Below, one piece after another: positions 35,449-44,928 of a stretch of DNA of 64,000 nt. The stretch is from Incurvaria masculella. Taxonomy: Eukaryota; Arthropoda; Insecta; Lepidoptera; Incurvariidae. A program made the translations under genes and the position numbers. How positions within the stretch are numbered: the stretch's first letter is position 1; the number at the start of each line of letters is the position of its first letter. The stretch lies in NCBI GenBank assembly GCA_946894095.1, contig OX335641.1, forward strand, positions 3,490,501-3,554,500, written 5' to 3'. The notes below the pieces were generated by a model, which made no database searches, was not told the DNA's origin, and saw only the letters and a list, made by a program, of their open reading frames with translations.

Positions 35449-35966
35449 GGTATAAAATTTAGGGTTTCTCATTTTGACAAGAACCAGAAATTCGTTGCTT
35501 AGCTTTATATTATATCAAGGGACTAGACACTGCTTTTAACCAGGTAATGCTCAAATGGATAGCATCACTTTTCATAACAAAGCAGAGAAAGAGCATGTGC
35601 AAAAAAAATACATGTGTCCAACAATCATGATACATGATGTAGTTGCATTTGTGGGACTAGCATTTTGTTCCTAAACAGTGGGCGAAGGATAAAACGTGGA
35701 CCAAGAAACTCAACGTGATTAATGGACAACTCCTAGCCGGATACTTGGATTATTTACAGCGGTAAAGAACTTTAATGATGGCATTTTGTAGATAATTCGA
35801 GTTCAGCCTTCTGTAGAAAGGGCACACCGTTGGCTACCGTGTTCGAGTTTGAGTAGGCGACCAAATCGTTCTCGCTCCATTAACTAATGAGAGCAACGAA
35901 ATACTCACTCACTCTTGACGACTTTCCGGAATCGGTCGCACGCGAAATGACGAAGAACCACCTCTC
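35449..35966. other. Non-coding stretch
   Basis: Nothing recognised. Confidence 0.4.
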
Positions 35967-36395
35967 GCAACTTTTTTTTTTATGCGACCTGACATGGATG
36001 GCTAATACCACAAATCTACCGTTATGATTTTAGCCCAATACACCACGTTCCCGAAGGAATTAGGTGCCATGCCAGGACCTTCCCTTTATGAGCACGGCTA
36101 CATTGAACTGGATGGAAAACACGGACATTTTTTTTGTTGCCGCTTCGACCATCTTTTGATCCAATGCGATGGTACCAACCCGGGCGGGCTTAAACCCTAC
36201 CGCCTATTAGGGGAAGGAGACCTACAGTTTTATATGGATTCTGAACCATGGAGCAGCTCGCACTCGTGACGAAATGCACTTTTCGAACTCGGAAAGAGAA
36301 AGACAGTGGTGCTGTCGGAATTTAACCCAGGCCTCTGGTACGCTAGGCCAGTCCCCACGCCACTAGGCTACGAGCACGCAACTCTCAGCGTGAGA
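35967..36395 (-). repeat. tRNA-derived SINE, reference copy with head and tail
   Basis: The most complete copy. On the minus strand the head carries an A box (GTAGCCTAGTGGCGTGG, about 36362-36378) and a B box (GGGTTAAATTCCGA, about 36317-36330). The body follows, with CGAAAAGTGCATTTCGTCAC, then GGTACCATCGCATTGGATC, CAGTTCAATGTAGCCGTGC and GGCATGGCACCTAATTCC. The element ends TCGCATAAAAAAAAAA. These parts, in this order, define an RNA polymerase III-type SINE mobilised in trans by a LINE. Confidence 0.8.
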
Positions 36396-36734
36396 CCGCG
36401 CGCCGCCGCGTGCCACCTCCCGCGCCCGCGCCCATCGTGCATGGAGCCAAACCTGCTCGTAATAGCACTGAGGAAGTACATACGTTTGAAGACGCTCAGG
36501 TGGGATGAAAGTTATCATCGGCGCGAGTAAAGTTCGCTAGTAATTTCCGTGTGCATTGCGGCGCGCGCACGGCGGAGGAGGAACTTGAGAGCTTGGCCAC
36601 GGGCGGTGGGGTCGGGGTGGGTAGGTGCCATGCCGGTCGTGCCCGTGCACTTTCCACGTGGGCGGAGCCGGAACAGTCTTATGGTCTTCGATATACTCGT
36701 ACTAAACTGAATTCGAACATTGTCTAGCGCTTCA
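36396..36734. other. GC-rich non-coding stretch
   Basis: CpG-rich at 36390-36440 and 36555-36670, with no gene recognised. It separates two SINEs of the same orientation. Confidence 0.4.
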
Positions 36735-37015
36735 GCTTTTTTATGCAATTAGCCGACTAATACCACACCACTGTCATATTAGCCCAACATACCTACCCCT
36801 AGGGTACTAGGTGCCACGTCCGGACCTTCCTTAAATTGCCCGGCCACATTGAACTGGTTGAAAACACTGACAATTTTCATTGCCGCTTCGACCATCGTTC
36901 ATTCGATAGGTAAGAAAGGGTTTTAAGCGGAATCCGAACCACGAGCGACAGATTCCTTAATCGCTTCTTGCATTAATCACATGTCGCGCGGGAAGAAATG
37001 AAGGTACAACTTGTA
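36735..37015 (-). repeat. tRNA-derived SINE, headless copy
   Basis: The tail CTTTTTTATGCAATTAGCC, then ACTAATACCACACCACTGTC, TACTAGGTGCCACG, CATTGCCGCTTCGACCATCG and GGAATCCGAACCACG. It has an internal deletion after the CGACCATCG block. Confidence 0.7.
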
Positions 37016-37617
37016 TTTTATAGGAAGTCTCGAAACCTCAGATCAATTCTCTTCTGTGGCCGGAACTGCTTAAACACTCTGCTGCAGCAGAGATTAAAGA
37101 TATATTTACACTTCACGCTCCAATTTACTCGTAAATAGTTTGAACTTAGAAATCTGTGTTTCATTAAACCAACAAACCACTCATGTGCGTGTATTTACAT
37201 ACATTCGCCAAAGAACTACGACAGATTGAAATGGTGCTTCACATTGTGTGCAAGTGTGAAAGGCGCTTCTGGTTGGTCGTAAGTGCAAGCCGACCATGAC
37301 TGCCGTACCGTTAAGTAAACACCCTAAAATCTCAAACAGTCCCCTTTCCAAGTTGGCTCTCGACAGACATGACAGCGGCACGGAATTCAGTGTTCAGAAA
37401 GCGACTATGCCAGAACAAAACGCGCCACAATGGGTAGTACGTACGACGGAGACAATATATCATAGAGACGGGTTGGCAGAGGTAGATTGGTGTGAGGCGA
37501 GTTTGCATGGTGTCGTGTGGAGCGCTTTCCATTACGTGCGCTTGCGGAGAACAGGCTTAAGCCCCGTCAAGAACCTCAATGGAACGTGTCATGGACATAT
37601 GAGCACTTAAAGAATTA
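37016..37617. other. Non-coding stretch
   Basis: No gene recognised. Overlapping ORFs on both strands at 37.2-37.6 kb have no motifs. Confidence 0.4.
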
Positions 37618-37865
37618 CACTGGTCCGTAGCCTATGGCATCTTGAGTCGAAAATTACGGATTCTAATCCCAGGAACTGCACCCCTTTCTTTCTTTTCCAA
37701 GATAGAAATGTGAATTTTGGGGGCACTCCATGGTTCAGGCATAATATGTAGGTGATACTGTTCCGCCCAGGTTGGCTTTTCAAAAGATGGTCAAAGCGCC
37801 TATGCAAAAATGTCCGTGTTTTCCATACAGATGTCTAGTTACATTGAAAAAAACCTTCGCAGGAT
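37618..37865 (+). repeat. tRNA-derived SINE with head
   Basis: A-box-like CCGTAGCCTATGGCATC at about 37625 and B-box-like GGATTCTAATCCCAGG at about 37659, followed by a shortened body (CTCCATGGTTCAGGC, CCGCCCAGGTTGG, GTCCGTGTTTTCCATAC). Confidence 0.6.
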
Positions 37866-38489
37866 AAATTAATGAAGGGATGAATAACAGACACATATAT
37901 TTCAACCTTTCGCATAAAAACGTGCTGATAGCACGTATGTTCTGATAGTACAGTTCGCAGCTGGCCTACGGTGCCAGTGTGAGCTAGTATGAGCATCGGA
38001 ACGTTTGAATGCGAGAGTTTTGTTATTTTTTGGAATTGTGTTCATTATTTTAGGATGGAAATAATCATGTACATTACAAAATGATTTCAATCCCGCACGT
38101 CCGTTAACATCTGTATAGCATGCGGTACGAACCCGGCTCGGAACCAGGAAGCTGCATAACCGTCGAAAAAGGCGCCAGTCAACGCGGAGCCAACGGCGCA
38201 CCACAATGGCTGCCGATTTCAGTTTCCTTGTTTCGAGCGCGAAACAATGGCGCATAAAACGTGGAATTTGTTGTAACTCGCTCGACATTCGAAAGAAATA
38301 TATAACAAAATATATTCCGCCATCTTGTCGCAACCATGACATGATCCTTCTTCAGCTGCATCACAGCTTCTGCTATTTTGCATGATCGGTGAAATTTTTG
38401 CAGTTTCTTCAGAAACTTGGATCAACCATTTTAATACAACGAAGGCTTCTACGAACGCCCATAAATATGGCTGAGAGAGGCGATGGCTG
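37866..38489. other. Non-coding stretch upstream of the gypsy element
   Basis: No gene recognised. A 146-codon minus ORF at 37902 has no motif. Confidence 0.4.
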
Positions 38490-38733
38490 TGTAGCGACCT
38501 AGCGCCCTCTACTGAGAGCTGCTAGTTTCGCATGCCACAAATGCGACCAACAGATGCAATAGAAGCTAGTTAACATGGCGGGCGCTAGATGGCGCTACCA
38601 ACCTGAAGTCTATATCGCACTAACGAAGTTTCCCAGCGAGATAACACATATACAACATTCAAATCACGCCTAGAGGAGAGCAGCTGCGCAGCCGTGGGTC
38701 TCAAGACCTGACCCACCTTTTCATCTCTCCACA
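38490..38733 (+). repeat. 5' LTR
   Basis: 244 bp, TGTAGCGACC...TCTCCACA, with TG/CA ends. Identical by eye to 43381-43624 and 48259-48502. Confidence 0.93.
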
Positions 38734-38734
38734 G

Positions 38735-38752
38735 TGGTGACCCCGACGTGAT
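38735..38752 (+). other. Primer binding site for tRNA-Trp
   Basis: TGGTGACCCCGACGTGAT, one base after the LTR, is complementary to the 3' end of animal tRNA-Trp (ending GGGGTCACCA). Positions 38760-38771 repeat CCCGACGTGATC, a partial second copy of the site. Confidence 0.8.
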
Positions 38753-38890
38753 CCAGCATCCCGACGTGATCTAAAGACAATATAAAATACAAGTGTGATT
38801 TAACAATACAAACAATATTCATTACAATAAATTGTGTGGTTTGAAAAACAAAACAGTGAATCATAAAAAAAAAAAACATTTTAGTGCAAA

Positions 38891-39742
38891 ATGACGGACT
38901 CTAACTCCTTCGAGGACGCGCGTGATGTTGCGCCCGAAGTATGTCGTATAGGGGTACGCATTGCCCCGTTCAACGCATCGGATCCGGAACTATGGTTCTG
39001 GATGATCGAAGCGAGTTTCAAAACTTCCGGCATAACATCGGAAACAACCAAATTCGGTCACGTGGTATCCATGCTTGACGCAAAATACGCTTCGGAAGTG
39101 CGCGACCTCATAAGAAACCCGCCTACGGAAAATCCATACCAAAAACTCAAACAGCAACTCATCAAATATCTCAGCGAGTCACAAGAAAAAAAAACCCAGC
39201 GCTTACTAGAACATGAGCAATTGGGTGATCGCAAGCCGTCGCAGTTTTTACGACATCTGCGCGGTCTCGCAGGTACCGCCGTGCCGGAGACAATGATCCG
39301 GACTTTATGGTTGGGCCGCTTGCCGCACAATATGCAAGCGATCCTTGCAACTCAACAGAATGTCCCGTTGGATCAAGTTGCCGAGCTTGCTGACGTTATT
39401 GCGGACTCGGTTATGACACGCCCGTCCATTACCTCCGTCGCTGAGTCTACCTGCATACCACCCCAAAATGATCTGGCGTCTGTCATGAATAAAATGATGA
39501 TATGTTTTAATGACACATTGATGGCCGTGCGACATGAAATATCGGAGCTAAGAGAAGAACGCTCTCGTCAACGCGAACGTTCAAACTCACGTACGCGCTC
39601 GCATTCAAGAACACGTTCCAATTCCGCCTCACGCTCACTGTCGTCGGGTCAGTGCTGGTACCACTGGAGATTTGGCAGCAATGCTAGAAAATGCGTACAA
39701 CCTTGCAATCAGATCTCGGAAAACTTTGCGGGCAGTCGTTGA
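38891..39742 (+). CDS. Gag polyprotein of the gypsy element
   Basis: 283 codons; structural protein that assembles the cytoplasmic virus-like particle and binds element RNA. The start is the first ATG after the primer site and follows an A-rich leader. The N-terminal two-thirds (residues 20-185, with [13 protein letters not shown] near 32-44) is the capsid-like part. Residues about 220-250 form an Arg/Ser-rich tract (repeated SRTRS). Near the C-terminus comes a zinc-finger-like motif C255-X2-H258-X9-C268-X3-C272, the unusual CHCC arrangement of the CsRn1 lineage. The 3' end overlaps pol in the -1 frame, so Gag-Pol is probably made by -1 frameshifting. Confidence 0.9.
   Translation: MTDSNSFEDARDVAPEVCRIGVRIAPFNASDPELWFWMIEASFKTSGITSETTKFGHVVSMLDAKYASEVRDLIRNPPTENPYQKLKQQLIKYLSESQEKKTQRLLEHEQLGDRKPSQFLRHLRGLAGTAVPETMIRTLWLGRLPHNMQAILATQQNVPLDQVAELADVIADSVMTRPSITSVAESTCIPPQNDLASVMNKMMICFNDTLMAVRHEISELREERSRQRERSNSRTRSHSRTRSNSASRSLSSGQCWYHWRFGSNARKCVQPCNQISENFAGSR
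39688..39742 (+). promoter_or_regulatory. Gag-pol overlap, candidate -1 frameshift window
   Basis: The pol frame opens right after an in-frame TAG (39685-39687) and gag stops at 39742, so any -1 shift must happen in these 55 nt. The run GAAAATG at 39687-39693 lets a tRNA on AAA re-pair with AAA one base back. No canonical X-XXY-YYZ heptamer is present. Alternatives are re-initiation at the pol ATG (39691) or another recoding mode. Confidence 0.5.
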
Positions 39743-42700
39743 TGGCGACCCACGACCTCAGCCCGGACAAAGTTCGCCGTATTTTTGTTACCGATAAGAC
39801 TTCGAAGACACAATTTCTGATCGACACAGGAGCCGACCTTTGTGTATTTCCTCGACACAAAATACGAGGACCGCGAGAAAAGTCCGCCTACGAACTTTCC
39901 GCGGCGAACAGCACGTCTATCGCCACATACGGCACCGTCGTACTTAACTTGGATCTGGGACTTCGACGAGACTTCGCTTGGAGATTTGTGGTAGCCGATG
40001 TTTCCAAACCCATCATCGGCATCGATTTCCTGGCCCATTACAACCTTCTCGTGGATCCACGCCGTCGATGCCTGTTAGATGGAACCACTAGTCTGACTGC
40101 TCAAGGTCAAGCAGTAATGGGTGCAGTTTCTAGTGTAAAGACTATCTCCGGATCATCACATTTCCACGAGCTACTCTCGACATACTCAGAGATAACACGG
40201 CCAGACGGAGCTCCCGAGCATATCAAACATTCAACAAAACATTTCATTGAAACGACACCCGGGCCCCCGGTGTCCCTCAAGCCGCGCCGTCTGGCTCCTG
40301 ATAAATTGAAAGCGGCACAAAAGGAATTCAATGCCATGATACGCCTGGGGATCGCACGGCCTTCCAAAAGTTGCTGGGCCTCCCCATTGCATATGGTACC
40401 TAAATCAGGCGACGAATGGAGGCCTTGTGGCGACTACCGAGGGTTGAACGCGAGAACGAAGCCTGATTCATATCCTGTACGTCACATACAAGACTTTTCA
40501 CACGCACTACAAGGAAAAACTATATTTTCTACAGTCGATCTAGTCCGTGCATTTAACCAGATACCCATCGCCGAGCAAGACATTCCAAAAACGGCAATAA
40601 CAACACCATTTGGCCTTTTCGAATTCACCTTTATGACCTTCGGACTGCGTAATGCCGCGCAAACGTTCCAGCGTTTCATCGACGAAGTACTGCAAGGCTT
40701 GGACTTCTGCTACGCCTACATCGACGACATTTTAATAGCTTCAACGTCCCCAGAAGAACATCTCAAACACCTGGACATACTTTTTCAACGTCTCAAGGAG
40801 TACGGAGTTGTCATAAATCCGTCAAAATGCAACTTCGGAAGAGCAGAAGTCAAATTCCTTGGATACTTGGTATCAGAAAATGGTACACGACCACTTCCTG
40901 ATAAAGTGGAAGCAATCCAAACGTACCCAATACCAACTAATATTAAAAAATTACGTCAGTTCCTGGGTATGTTAAATTTCTACCGGAGGTTCATACCAAA
41001 AGCAGCAGAACTGCAAGGCCCGCTGAATGATCTCCTCAAAGGTAATTTAAAGGGTCAGGCCCCAATCAATTGGACCACTGAAACCAGGGGAGTATTCGAG
41101 GCCTGCAAAGAAAGTCTCGTACAAGCCGCGCTGCTAAGCCACCCAAAAATTGACGCTCCCCTGGCTATATTCTGCGATGCGTCTGATTATTCAATTGGCG
41201 CAGCTTTACACCAACTTGTCGAGGAGCAGTGGCAGCCCTTGGCGTTTTTCTCGAAGAAACTTTCACCTGCAGAGACCAAATATGGAGCCTATGATAGGGA
41301 ACTACTTGCCATATATCTCTCGATTAAGTATTTTCGCCATATGGTTGAAGGACGTGCGTTCACTGTATTCACCGATCAGAAGCCTCTTATCCATGCCTTT
41401 AAGCAGAAACCGGATAAATGTTCTCCACGGCAGTTCCGACACCTGGATTTTATCGGCCAATTTACCACCGATATAAGGCACATATCTGGGAAGGACAATG
41501 TGGTAGCCGACGCCTTATCACGGATAGAAGAACTGTCCCAAACCATCAACTTTGAAGAGCTGGCGTTATCTCAGCACTCAAATAAAGAGCTGAAGACATA
41601 TCTACGGGAAGGATCTGCTTTGCAACTTAAACAAGTGCTGATACCTGGTACCACCGTAGCTGTCTTTTGCGACGTCTCCACGCCAACAGCAAGACCATTT
41701 TTGACTCCATCTTTTCGAAGAACAGCATTTAACACAATTCATCAGCTGTCACACCCTGGCATCAAGTCTTCAGTGAAGCTCGTCACTCAACGTTATGTCT
41801 GGCCATCTGTCAAGTCGGACTGTAGACAGTGGGCTCGCAGCTGCATCGAATGCCAGAAAGCGAAAATATCCAGACACGTATCGTCTCCTCGGGGTGTGTT
41901 CACATCACCTTCAGCCAGATTTGAGCATGTCCATATCGACATAATTGTCATGCCGTACTCCGAGGGCTACCGATACTGTCTGACCTGCGTCGACCGATTC
42001 ACGCGTTGGCCTGAAGCTATCCCAATCGAAAACCAAGAAGCACCGACTGTTGCACGTGCGTTCTACGATAACTGGATCGCACGTTATGGCACGCCTCTGC
42101 GCATTACAACAGACCAAGGCACACAATTTATGTCCCACCTGTTCAAGCAGCTCAGCAGCTTGACAGGTTCGACCCAAATAAGGACCACAGCATACCACCC
42201 AGCTGCAAACGGAATGGTTGAGCGTTTCCATAGACAATTAAAAGCCGCTATTAAGTGTCACAACAACAATCGCTGGACCGAAGTTCTTCCGACGGTTCTA
42301 CTTGGAATTCGTTCAGCCTGGAAAGAAGACTTACAAGCTACCTCAGCAGAACTTCTGTATGGTGAAACAATTCGTTTGCCCGGCGAATTTCTCTCTCCTC
42401 GCTCTACATATCAAGAAGCAGGGGAGCCAGCAGAGTTCATAAAACACCTGAGAGAAAACATGGGAGAATTACGTCCAGTGGTTGCATCTCAACATGGCCA
42501 AAAGAAGACCTTCGTATTTAAAGATCTTGCCACGACTGGGCATGTCTTCGTTAGATGCGATGGACAACAAGGACCACTGCAGCATCCTTATAATGGACCT
42601 TTCTCCGTCATCAGCAGGAACGAGAAGACTTTTGTCATTAGAGTCCGCAACCGAGATGTTACCATTTCAATCGACCGCCTGAAGCCAGCCTTCATAATGC

Positions 42701-42852
42701 CTGAAGAGCACACCACGGAGGCTCCAGTCAGTTCCACCAGTCCAGAGGGAAGTGATCACCAGAAAACCAACAAAACAATTGCAGAACCTCCAGCAACGAG
42801 AGCCGGCCGTCGGGTTCGGTTTCCAGATCGTCTGCAAGCTGGTTACTCGTGA
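39691..42852 (+). CDS. pol: Pol polyprotein (protease, RT, RNase H, integrase)
   Basis: 1,053 codons from the first ATG (frame open from 39688). The aspartic protease has DTGA at 45-48. Reverse transcriptase covers about 200-430, with catalytic D283 (TVDLVRAF) and YIDD at 343-346. RNase H covers about 485-612, with D496, E537, D562 and D607. Integrase has the HHCC zinc finger H684-X3-H688-X29-C718-X2-C721 and a D750-X57-D808-X35-E844 core. All catalytic residues are present and there is no stop or frameshift, so the protein could be functional. Its function is reverse transcription of element RNA and insertion into chromosomes. Expression probably depends on a -1 shift from gag. Confidence 0.95.
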   Translation: MRTTLQSDLGKLCGQSLMATHDLSPDKVRRIFVTDKTSKTQFLIDTGADLCVFPRHKIRGPREKSAYELSAANSTSIATYGTVVLNLDLGLRRDFAWRFVVADVSKPIIGIDFLAHYNLLVDPRRRCLLDGTTSLTAQGQAVMGAVSSVKTISGSSHFHELLSTYSEITRPDGAPEHIKHSTKHFIETTPGPPVSLKPRRLAPDKLKAAQKEFNAMIRLGIARPSKSCWASPLHMVPKSGDEWRPCGDYRGLNARTKPDSYPVRHIQDFSHALQGKTIFSTVDLVRAFNQIPIAEQDIPKTAITTPFGLFEFTFMTFGLRNAAQTFQRFIDEVLQGLDFCYAYIDDILIASTSPEEHLKHLDILFQRLKEYGVVINPSKCNFGRAEVKFLGYLVSENGTRPLPDKVEAIQTYPIPTNIKKLRQFLGMLNFYRRFIPKAAELQGPLNDLLKGNLKGQAPINWTTETRGVFEACKESLVQAALLSHPKIDAPLAIFCDASDYSIGAALHQLVEEQWQPLAFFSKKLSPAETKYGAYDRELLAIYLSIKYFRHMVEGRAFTVFTDQKPLIHAFKQKPDKCSPRQFRHLDFIGQFTTDIRHISGKDNVVADALSRIEELSQTINFEELALSQHSNKELKTYLREGSALQLKQVLIPGTTVAVFCDVSTPTARPFLTPSFRRTAFNTIHQLSHPGIKSSVKLVTQRYVWPSVKSDCRQWARSCIECQKAKISRHVSSPRGVFTSPSARFEHVHIDIIVMPYSEGYRYCLTCVDRFTRWPEAIPIENQEAPTVARAFYDNWIARYGTPLRITTDQGTQFMSHLFKQLSSLTGSTQIRTTAYHPAANGMVERFHRQLKAAIKCHNNNRWTEVLPTVLLGIRSAWKEDLQATSAELLYGETIRLPGEFLSPRSTYQEAGEPAEFIKHLRENMGELRPVVASQHGQKKTFVFKDLATTGHVFVRCDGQQGPLQHPYNGPFSVISRNEKTFVIRVRNRDVTISIDRLKPAFIMPEEHTTEAPVSSTSPEGSDHQKTNKTIAEPPATRAGRRVRFPDRLQAGYS

Positions 42853-43143
42853 TCTAGCTCGATCACTGGCAGGGGGGTACTGTGGGGGCTGCGCGCCTCC
42901 ACTACCTGCTACCAGACGGATCCTTCAACATCTGGCCACATGGCATGCGGCCAGGCAGTGAGAGTTCGTCGCCGGTCGACTCAACACGACTCCGGACAAA
43001 CGCGTAAAATACATTGTACAATCATACATCAAATCGTCAACAAATCTAACAATAAATATATAATACCGTAAACTGTGTTTAGCATCATTCAAACCCACAA
43101 ATTAGGTGTATCGATACGCCAACTAGGACGCCGGTAACATCAT

Positions 43144-43305
43144 CACCTCCGGCAGCCGTCACCCAGCATCACGACCGACTCACCGCGTCACACTGGGCAC
43201 CTCCGGCAGCCGTCACCCAGCATCACGACCGACTCACCGCGTCGCACTGGGCACCTCCGGCGCTCCGTCATCCAGCACCACGACCGACTCACCGCGTTAC
43301 ACTGG
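43144..43305 (+). repeat. 54-bp minisatellite, three units
   Basis: Three tandem units, each starting CACCTCCGGC and containing CACGACCGACTCACCGCGT, between the pol stop and the 3' LTR. The third unit is the most diverged. Repeats in this position are known in several LTR elements; their role is unknown. Confidence 0.88.
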
Positions 43306-43368
43306 ACACTGACGATCAGCACCGAAACGAGCAGCAATATCGTCTTCATGGCAACTTGCCATTCGACT

Positions 43369-43377
43369 GGGGGAAAG
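43369..43377 (+). other. Polypurine tract
   Basis: GGGGGAAAG just before the 3' LTR (separated by TGA) is the expected plus-strand priming site. Confidence 0.75.
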
Positions 43378-43380
43378 TGA

Positions 43381-43624
43381 TGTAGCGACCTAGCGCCCTC
43401 TACTGAGAGCTGCTAGTTTCGCATGCCACAAATGCGACCAACAGATGCAATAGAAGCTAGTTAACATGGCGGGCGCTAGATGGCGCTACCAACCTGAAGT
43501 CTATATCGCACTAACGAAGTTTCCCAGCGAGATAACACATATACAACATTCAAATCACGCCTAGAGGAGAGCAGCTGCGCAGCCGTGGGTCTCAAGACCT
43601 GACCCACCTTTTCATCTCTCCACA
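43381..43624 (+). repeat. 3' LTR
   Basis: 244 bp, identical by eye to the 5' LTR, followed by the target duplication GCTG. Confidence 0.93.
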
Positions 43625-44923
43625 GCTGTGTCCGGCATGATGCTAGGAAACGGGTGGTGTTTGTGAAGACTGGTCTTTTCCAATTAGCAACATGTTAGAT
43701 TGCGGGCATAGTCTTTTCAAAATAAACTGACATTTGTCATGAATTGTTGATTTAGTTAGTTAGTTAGCGTAATTACCGGGATTTTCCCCTATCATGAATG
43801 ATAAATACTTTCCATTCATGTTACAAGTAATTAAAATGTTTTATTTACACAAAACGGGCACCAATGGTTGCACATATAATAAGTGGGTCAGAATATGGCA
43901 CTTCGCAGATAATTTGATTATATACAGCCGCGGCTCGACTACTAAACTTTATGCAAAACTACAGTTATTCGGACGTGCGCGTGCAGCGGGCAGCAGCCTG
44001 CGTGACCGCATCTGATATCGCGCGCGGGTCGAGTTCACTAGCTCCGAGCTACCATAATGTCAGGTAGGTGCGACGCGCATCCTTGCTTCATCCAGCTTTC
44101 AGTCCGGGTATGTGCGAGAGGACCATTGCTTCGGCGGTACTTGAAGCCGTAACTTACGCGGGTTTAACGGCTGAAGATGAAGCCCATGTGAGGATCCGAA
44201 ACGTCGAGTAGCACGGTTAGCTGCCAAATTAAACATTACAGGTATTTAGAAGTTGATGTTGAGGGAAAAACTTTACTATACTATCCTTTGACCTTCGTAT
44301 CAGCCAAGAACAATAACTCGCTGAGTGTTTAACTAAGCAAAACCCATGCAACGAGCCCGCAGTAATTGTCCAGTCACTATGAAATCAAGTGTAAGTTTGT
44401 GGGGTAAACATTACTATGAAGGACGTGAAGCATTAGAAAACTATCTTACAATAAGCGAATGTTTCAATTTACCTTTTCTATTTCTATGTAAAGACCCATA
44501 TGCGATTATGGCGACACTGGTACTGATTGCGAATTATGAACATTCTGCGTCAAGCCTTCAAGTAATAACAACACCTCCTTAAAAGCGTACCGCTCTGTTC
44601 GGATTTCTTGAAGAGGTTTCCTATTTTTAGATGCCCCTAAGTATTAAGAAAAAATACAATTTATGAGTCATACTGAATGTGCATCGTGTCTGCAACCGGC
44701 AGCATTGTGATGAACACAATATCTAAATTTGAATCTGATGGCTTTTTGTGTCTTCCGGCGTTTCTCAGTCGTCTATCTTTTGATGTTAAATCTAAGATGC
44801 AAATTACTTATAAGCTCGCCGGTGCTGTTGAAGTGTACTATCCTGTTCTCTCAATTTAGTGAATATTATGATGGTCGTTTTTAGTGAATATTACGAATAG
44901 TATTTGATTTGGCTTTATTCGAA
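43625..44923. other. Host flank carried in the duplication, copy 1
   Basis: 1.3 kb of non-coding host DNA after the 3' LTR. It contains (TTAG)n at about 43751-43765. Short ORFs of 60-78 codons occur, with no recognisable motif; they recur at +4,878 only because the region is duplicated. Confidence 0.5.
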
Positions 44924-44928
44924 TTCTC

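Larger units (their letters stand above)
38490..43624 (+). mobile_element. Complete Ty3/gypsy LTR retrotransposon, CsRn1 lineage
   Basis: The 5,135-bp element has, in order, a 244-bp LTR, a tRNA-Trp primer site, gag, pol (PR-RT-RNaseH-INT), a 54-bp minisatellite, a polypurine tract and an identical 244-bp LTR. A 4-bp target duplication GCTG flanks it (38486-38489 and 43625-43628). Two traits tie it to the CsRn1/Kabuki lineage rather than to errantiviruses or mdg1: the tRNA-Trp primer site and the CX2HX9CX3C Gag finger in place of CX2CX4HX4C. No env gene is present. The LTRs are identical by eye and the ORFs are unbroken, so the insertion is very young and may still be active. Its 3' part was later duplicated in tandem. 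Confidence 0.93.
40046..44923 (+). repeat. Tandem duplication, unit 1 (4,878 bp)
   Basis: Exactly repeated as 44924-49801, head to tail. It starts inside pol (at about codon 119) and ends in host flank. Two substitutions were noticed between units: 42488/47366 (C to G, Ser933 to Cys) and 43123/48001 (C to A). Neither end matches the other, so there is no microhomology at the junction. Confidence 0.93.

Noticed and set aside
42482..42682. Small plus-strand and minus-strand ORFs inside pol
   Set aside because: They are shadows of the pol frame with no independent signal.
43625..43628. A 5-bp target duplication
   Set aside because: Only GCTG matches on both sides when LTR ends are set at TG...CA; the fifth base belongs to the LTR.
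44346..44859. Small ORFs in the gypsy flank that recur at 49224-49737
   Set aside because: They recur only because of the 4,878-bp duplication; there is no evidence of coding.
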